A program made the position numbers and the translations under genes. A DNA stretch of 36,200 nucleotides. It comes from an uncultured Bacilli bacterium. Lineage in GTDB: Bacteria > Bacillota_I > Bacilli_A > RF39 > UBA660. The stretch is taken from positions 1 through 36,200 of the forward strand of contig CAJUTW010000011.1 in NCBI GenBank assembly GCA_910589335.1, in the 5' to 3' direction. The notes below the pieces were generated by a model. That model did no database searches. It was not told the origin of the DNA and saw nothing but the letters and a program-made list of their open reading frames with translations. How positions within the stretch are numbered: position 1 is the first letter of the stretch; every line of letters starts with the position of its first letter. This document shows, one piece after another, positions 34,561-36,200 of this stretch.

Positions 34561-34667
34561 AGTCAAATAGTAGTCAAAATATTTTTTATTTTCCTATAAT
34601 TTTTATAAATAAAAATTTTTCTACAAATATCTTCATTATTTTTATAGTAGTCAAAATTTTAGTCAAA
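34561..34667 (-). promoter_or_regulatory. Two pairs of phased TTTGACT repeats (possible activator sites)
   Basis: On the minus strand TTTGACT occurs at 34667-34661, 34655-34649, 34578-34572 and 34567-34561. Starts within pairs are 12 and 11 bases apart, and the pairs are 77 bases apart. Direct repeats at ~11-base spacing are typical of OmpR/PhoB-family response-regulator sites. They lie 75-180 bases upstream of the sortase promoter. Confidence 0.4.
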
Positions 34668-34706
34668 AATATTTTTTTATTAATATAACAAATAAAAAAT
34701 AACAAT

Positions 34707-34733
34707 AATCATAAAGTAACCACCTTTATGATT
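34707..34733 (+). repeat. Inverted-repeat site B (candidate recombination site)
   Basis: Arms AATCATAAAG and CTTTATGATT are perfect inverted repeats around the asymmetric spacer TAACCAC. It is the partner of site A and lies between the upstream terminator and the TTTGACT repeats. Confidence 0.6.
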
Positions 34734-34756
34734 AACATTTTTTAAATTTAATATGT

Positions 34757-34791
34757 CGAAAAAAAGATAATAAATCTCTTCATTATCTTTT
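34757..34791 (-). terminator. Terminator of the upstream pilin operon
   Basis: On the minus strand AAAAGATAAT pairs perfectly with ATTATCTTTT around ten bases, followed by more T's. The first arm overlaps the stop codon of the pilin gene. It separates that operon from the sortase genes. Confidence 0.8.
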
Positions 34792-35529
34792 ATATACTAT
34801 TTTCTTCTTATGTTCTTTATAAATTAAAAAAATTACTATCATAATTACAAGTAATGAAATAATAAACATCCCAAAATACATAACAATTTTATCATATGTA
34901 TTAGGAATATTAATATTACCACTATCGCCTCCATTAGGCTTATCACTACCACTAACATTATCATCAGGATCTACTGGTTCTGGATCAATAGGTTCTGATA
35001 AATCTTTTTTCTCAGTTTTTATCTTAATCTTAACATCATATAAAACATCTTTATAATAATCATCATAAAAAGGCATTGAAACTAAAGTAGCATTAGAATA
35101 ATATTTATTATTATTAATAGTCTTTGATTCAGTTCGAATTAAATAAACTCCTGTTGAAAGATTTGAAATTTTAGCATTACCAAATTGATTAGTTTCTAAT
35201 ACATTAGTTGCCAAAATATTATTTTCATCTATAAATTCACTCAAGTTTTTAGCAACCTTATTTAATTCATCAACATCATGTAATCCAGTTAAATCTTGCT
35301 GTGAAGCATTAACATATTCATTTATATAAGAATATTCAAAATTTTCTGTAACAAGAGCTACTCTAAAAAGTTCTATTTTAGCATTTGCAAGTTTTAAATC
35401 AGAATAAGAATAATCTATATCAAAACTTCCAACTCTTGTAGGATCAATACTTAAAGCTTTAGTATTAATTGTAAAAAAACAAATAAATATTAAAAAAAGT
35501 AAATATATTCCTCTAAAGCTTCTTTTCAT
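34783..35529 (-). CDS. Pilin-like surface protein with IPNTYD sorting signal
   Basis: A signal peptide (~1-25) is followed by a strand-rich domain of ~165 residues whose end (STGVYLIRTESK) resembles the last strands of Cna-B-type pilin domains. After a Pro/Asp/Gly-rich spacer come IPNTYD, a hydrophobic helix and a basic tail (KEHKKK). The sorting motif is not LPXTG: Leu is Ile and the Gly position is Tyr. I use ATG 35529, for which GAAGG is well placed and which lies one base after the upstream stop; a TTG at 35538 is the alternative. It is the last gene before the operon terminator. Confidence 0.8.
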   Translation of the reverse strand: MKRSFRGIYLLFLIFICFFTINTKALSIDPTRVGSFDIDYSYSDLKLANAKIELFRVALVTENFEYSYINEYVNASQQDLTGLHDVDELNKVAKNLSEFIDENNILATNVLETNQFGNAKISNLSTGVYLIRTESKTINNNKYYSNATLVSMPFYDDYYKDVLYDVKIKIKTEKKDLSEPIDPEPVDPDDNVSGSDKPNGGDSGNINIPNTYDKIVMYFGMFIISLLVIMIVIFLIYKEHKKKIVYKR

Positions 35530-35530
35530 T

Positions 35531-36200
35531 TTAAACAACCTTCTTTCTTATAAAATAAATTATATAAAATCCTATACTACCAATCATAAGTATTGTTCCG
35601 ATGAATACATAATAAAAATTTCCATGTCCTTCTAAATTCGGTAATAAATTAATTGCTGTTCTTGATAATGTCAAAATTGCCGTCCCATCACTTTTTATTG
35701 TGGGTACTTCATTAGTAGAATTTATAGAACGAAATTGAACATTATCATTAGCAACATATTTTTTTAATTGTATTTTTCCAACATCATCAACAATAACTGC
35801 TAAAGTTTCTTTATAAAGAGTACAATTATCAGGTGGAGTAATCTCTTTTAAATAATATGTAGTATTAAGATCTAAATTTTCAAAAACAAGCCCAGCTGAA
35901 ACTAATTCATGACAATCACTATCTTTATACAATCCAAAAACTGCATTTTGTGCCTTTGTCTTTTCTTCTTTATTAACAACTTGCAAAATAGCACACCCTA
36001 CTTTAAAACCAAAATTTGCTTTATTAGTATTAGTATTATTAACATTAATGATATAATCATCAATTAAAACTTCAATCTCCGAAATTACATTTTTTATATC
36101 GTTTGAATTAACTTTATATATAGCATAAATTACTATACTACTTCCTGCATTAAGATTATTTATTCTAACTTCTTTTTTACTAGCTAAAACATAATCATTA
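35531..36200 (-). CDS. Partial large pilin/adhesin, C-terminal part
   Basis: The frame is open from the window edge; an in-frame TTG at 35986 is not the true start, since coding continues upstream (NDYVLASKKEVRINNLNAGS at the edge) in the same style. The visible part has a Cna-B/SpaA-like domain (QVVNKEEKTKAQNAVFGLY, then TTYYLKEITPPDN) that keeps the Lys and Glu expected for an isopeptide bond, with two Cys (DSDC and PPDNC) that could pair. The end is LPNLEGHG, a hydrophobic helix and RKK. The motif lines up with LPXTGGxG signals but has Leu instead of Thr. It continues beyond the window. Confidence 0.8.
   Translation of the reverse strand, partial: NDYVLASKKEVRINNLNAGSSIVIYAIYKVNSNDIKNVISEIEVLIDDYIINVNNTNTNKANFGFKVGCAILQVVNKEEKTKAQNAVFGLYKDSDCHELVSAGLVFENLDLNTTYYLKEITPPDNCTLYKETLAVIVDDVGKIQLKKYVANDNVQFRSINSTNEVPTIKSDGTAILTLSRTAINLLPNLEGHGNFYYVFIGTILMIGSIGFYIIYFIRKKVV

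Larger units (their letters stand above)
34249..34782. other. 534-base intergenic region: candidate invertible promoter segment
   Basis: Contents from the right: terminator of the upstream pilin gene (34757-34791), site B (34707-34733), two pairs of AGTCAAA repeats (34649-34667 and 34561-34578), a minus-strand promoter (34459-34487), site A (34397-34423), a weak ATACT/AGTAT hairpin (~34355-34370), and the leader ORF. Sites A and B are inverted, near-identical and bound a ~283-base AT-rich segment holding the only good promoter for the sortase genes. Inversion would aim that promoter away from the sortase and antisense to the pilin gene at 34783. The recombinase is not in the window. Sites A and B might instead be operators. 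Confidence 0.5.

Noticed and set aside
1..36200. Mycoplasma-type genetic code (TGA as Trp), suggested by the low GC
   Set aside because: Conserved Trp positions, such as the one in GVQWHPE, are TGG, and no gene needs TGA read-through.
1..36200. CRISPR arrays, tRNA or rRNA genes, insertion sequences, prophage
   Set aside because: No regularly spaced direct repeats, no cloverleaf or rRNA-like sequence, and no transposase, integrase or phage genes were seen on reading both strands.

Overview
The window is very AT-rich and carries cell-wall and division genes (ftsW, smc), sortase-linked surface proteins, DNA-uptake genes (comEA, comEC), the Gram-positive helicase loader dnaI, and TTGACA/TATAAT-type promoters. 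This fits a low-GC Gram-positive bacterium of the Bacilli. By gene style (tiny intergenic gaps, reduced or stripped-down housekeeping proteins) it resembles gut-associated, genome-reduced Bacilli of the RF39/Erysipelotrichales kind; that placement is an inference. Trp is encoded by TGG and TGA can act as a stop, so the standard bacterial code applies, not the mycoplasma code.

Layout, left to right. 1-10.0 kb: a long minus-strand series, read right to left as ftsW, a zinc-dependent phospholipase C-like gene, a Cys-rich unknown and a membrane-anchored unknown; then a promoter and a DHH/DHHA1 phosphodiesterase, comEA and comEC; then a promoter, dnaI and an unusual RNB-domain ribonuclease. 10.1-11.9 kb: plus-strand genes for a 51-residue YjcZ-like peptide, a zinc-peptidase-like protein and peptide deformylase. 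11.9-20.5 kb (minus): two tandem paralogous HEITH proteins, smc, a degenerate polysaccharide-deacetylase-fold protein, and rpsO-pnp. 20.5-26.0 kb: a CPBP membrane protease (plus), a YhhQ-like membrane protein and rbfA (minus), then a 1109-residue protein made of at least seven tandem helix-turn-helix-like repeats (plus). 26.0-30.4 kb (minus): a rimP N-domain-nusA-rnpM-infB operon with an unknown gene at its end. 30.4-36.2 kb (minus): a J-like/LysM membrane protein, a class-I glutamine amidotransferase, then a pilus/surface-protein locus (LPYTG pilin, class C-like sortase, two further wall-anchor-type proteins).

The most interesting structure is the 534-base gap inside the pilus locus. It carries two nearly identical 27-base sites in inverted orientation (34397-34423 and 34707-34733). 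Each is itself a 10-7-10 arm-spacer-arm palindrome of the type bound by tyrosine recombinases. Between them lies a good minus-strand promoter aimed at the sortase-pilin genes and two pairs of phased TTTGACT repeats. The upstream pilin operon ends in its own terminator just outside the far site. This is what an invertible promoter (phase-variation switch) for the sortase operon would look like. A related, more diverged array of palindromes lies at 56-100. No recombinase gene is in the window. Other oddities are a 19-codon leader ORF coupled by ATGA to the sortase, a dispersed hairpin repeat, a J-domain/LysM fusion lacking HPD, a RimP reduced to its N-terminal half, and non-canonical sorting signals.
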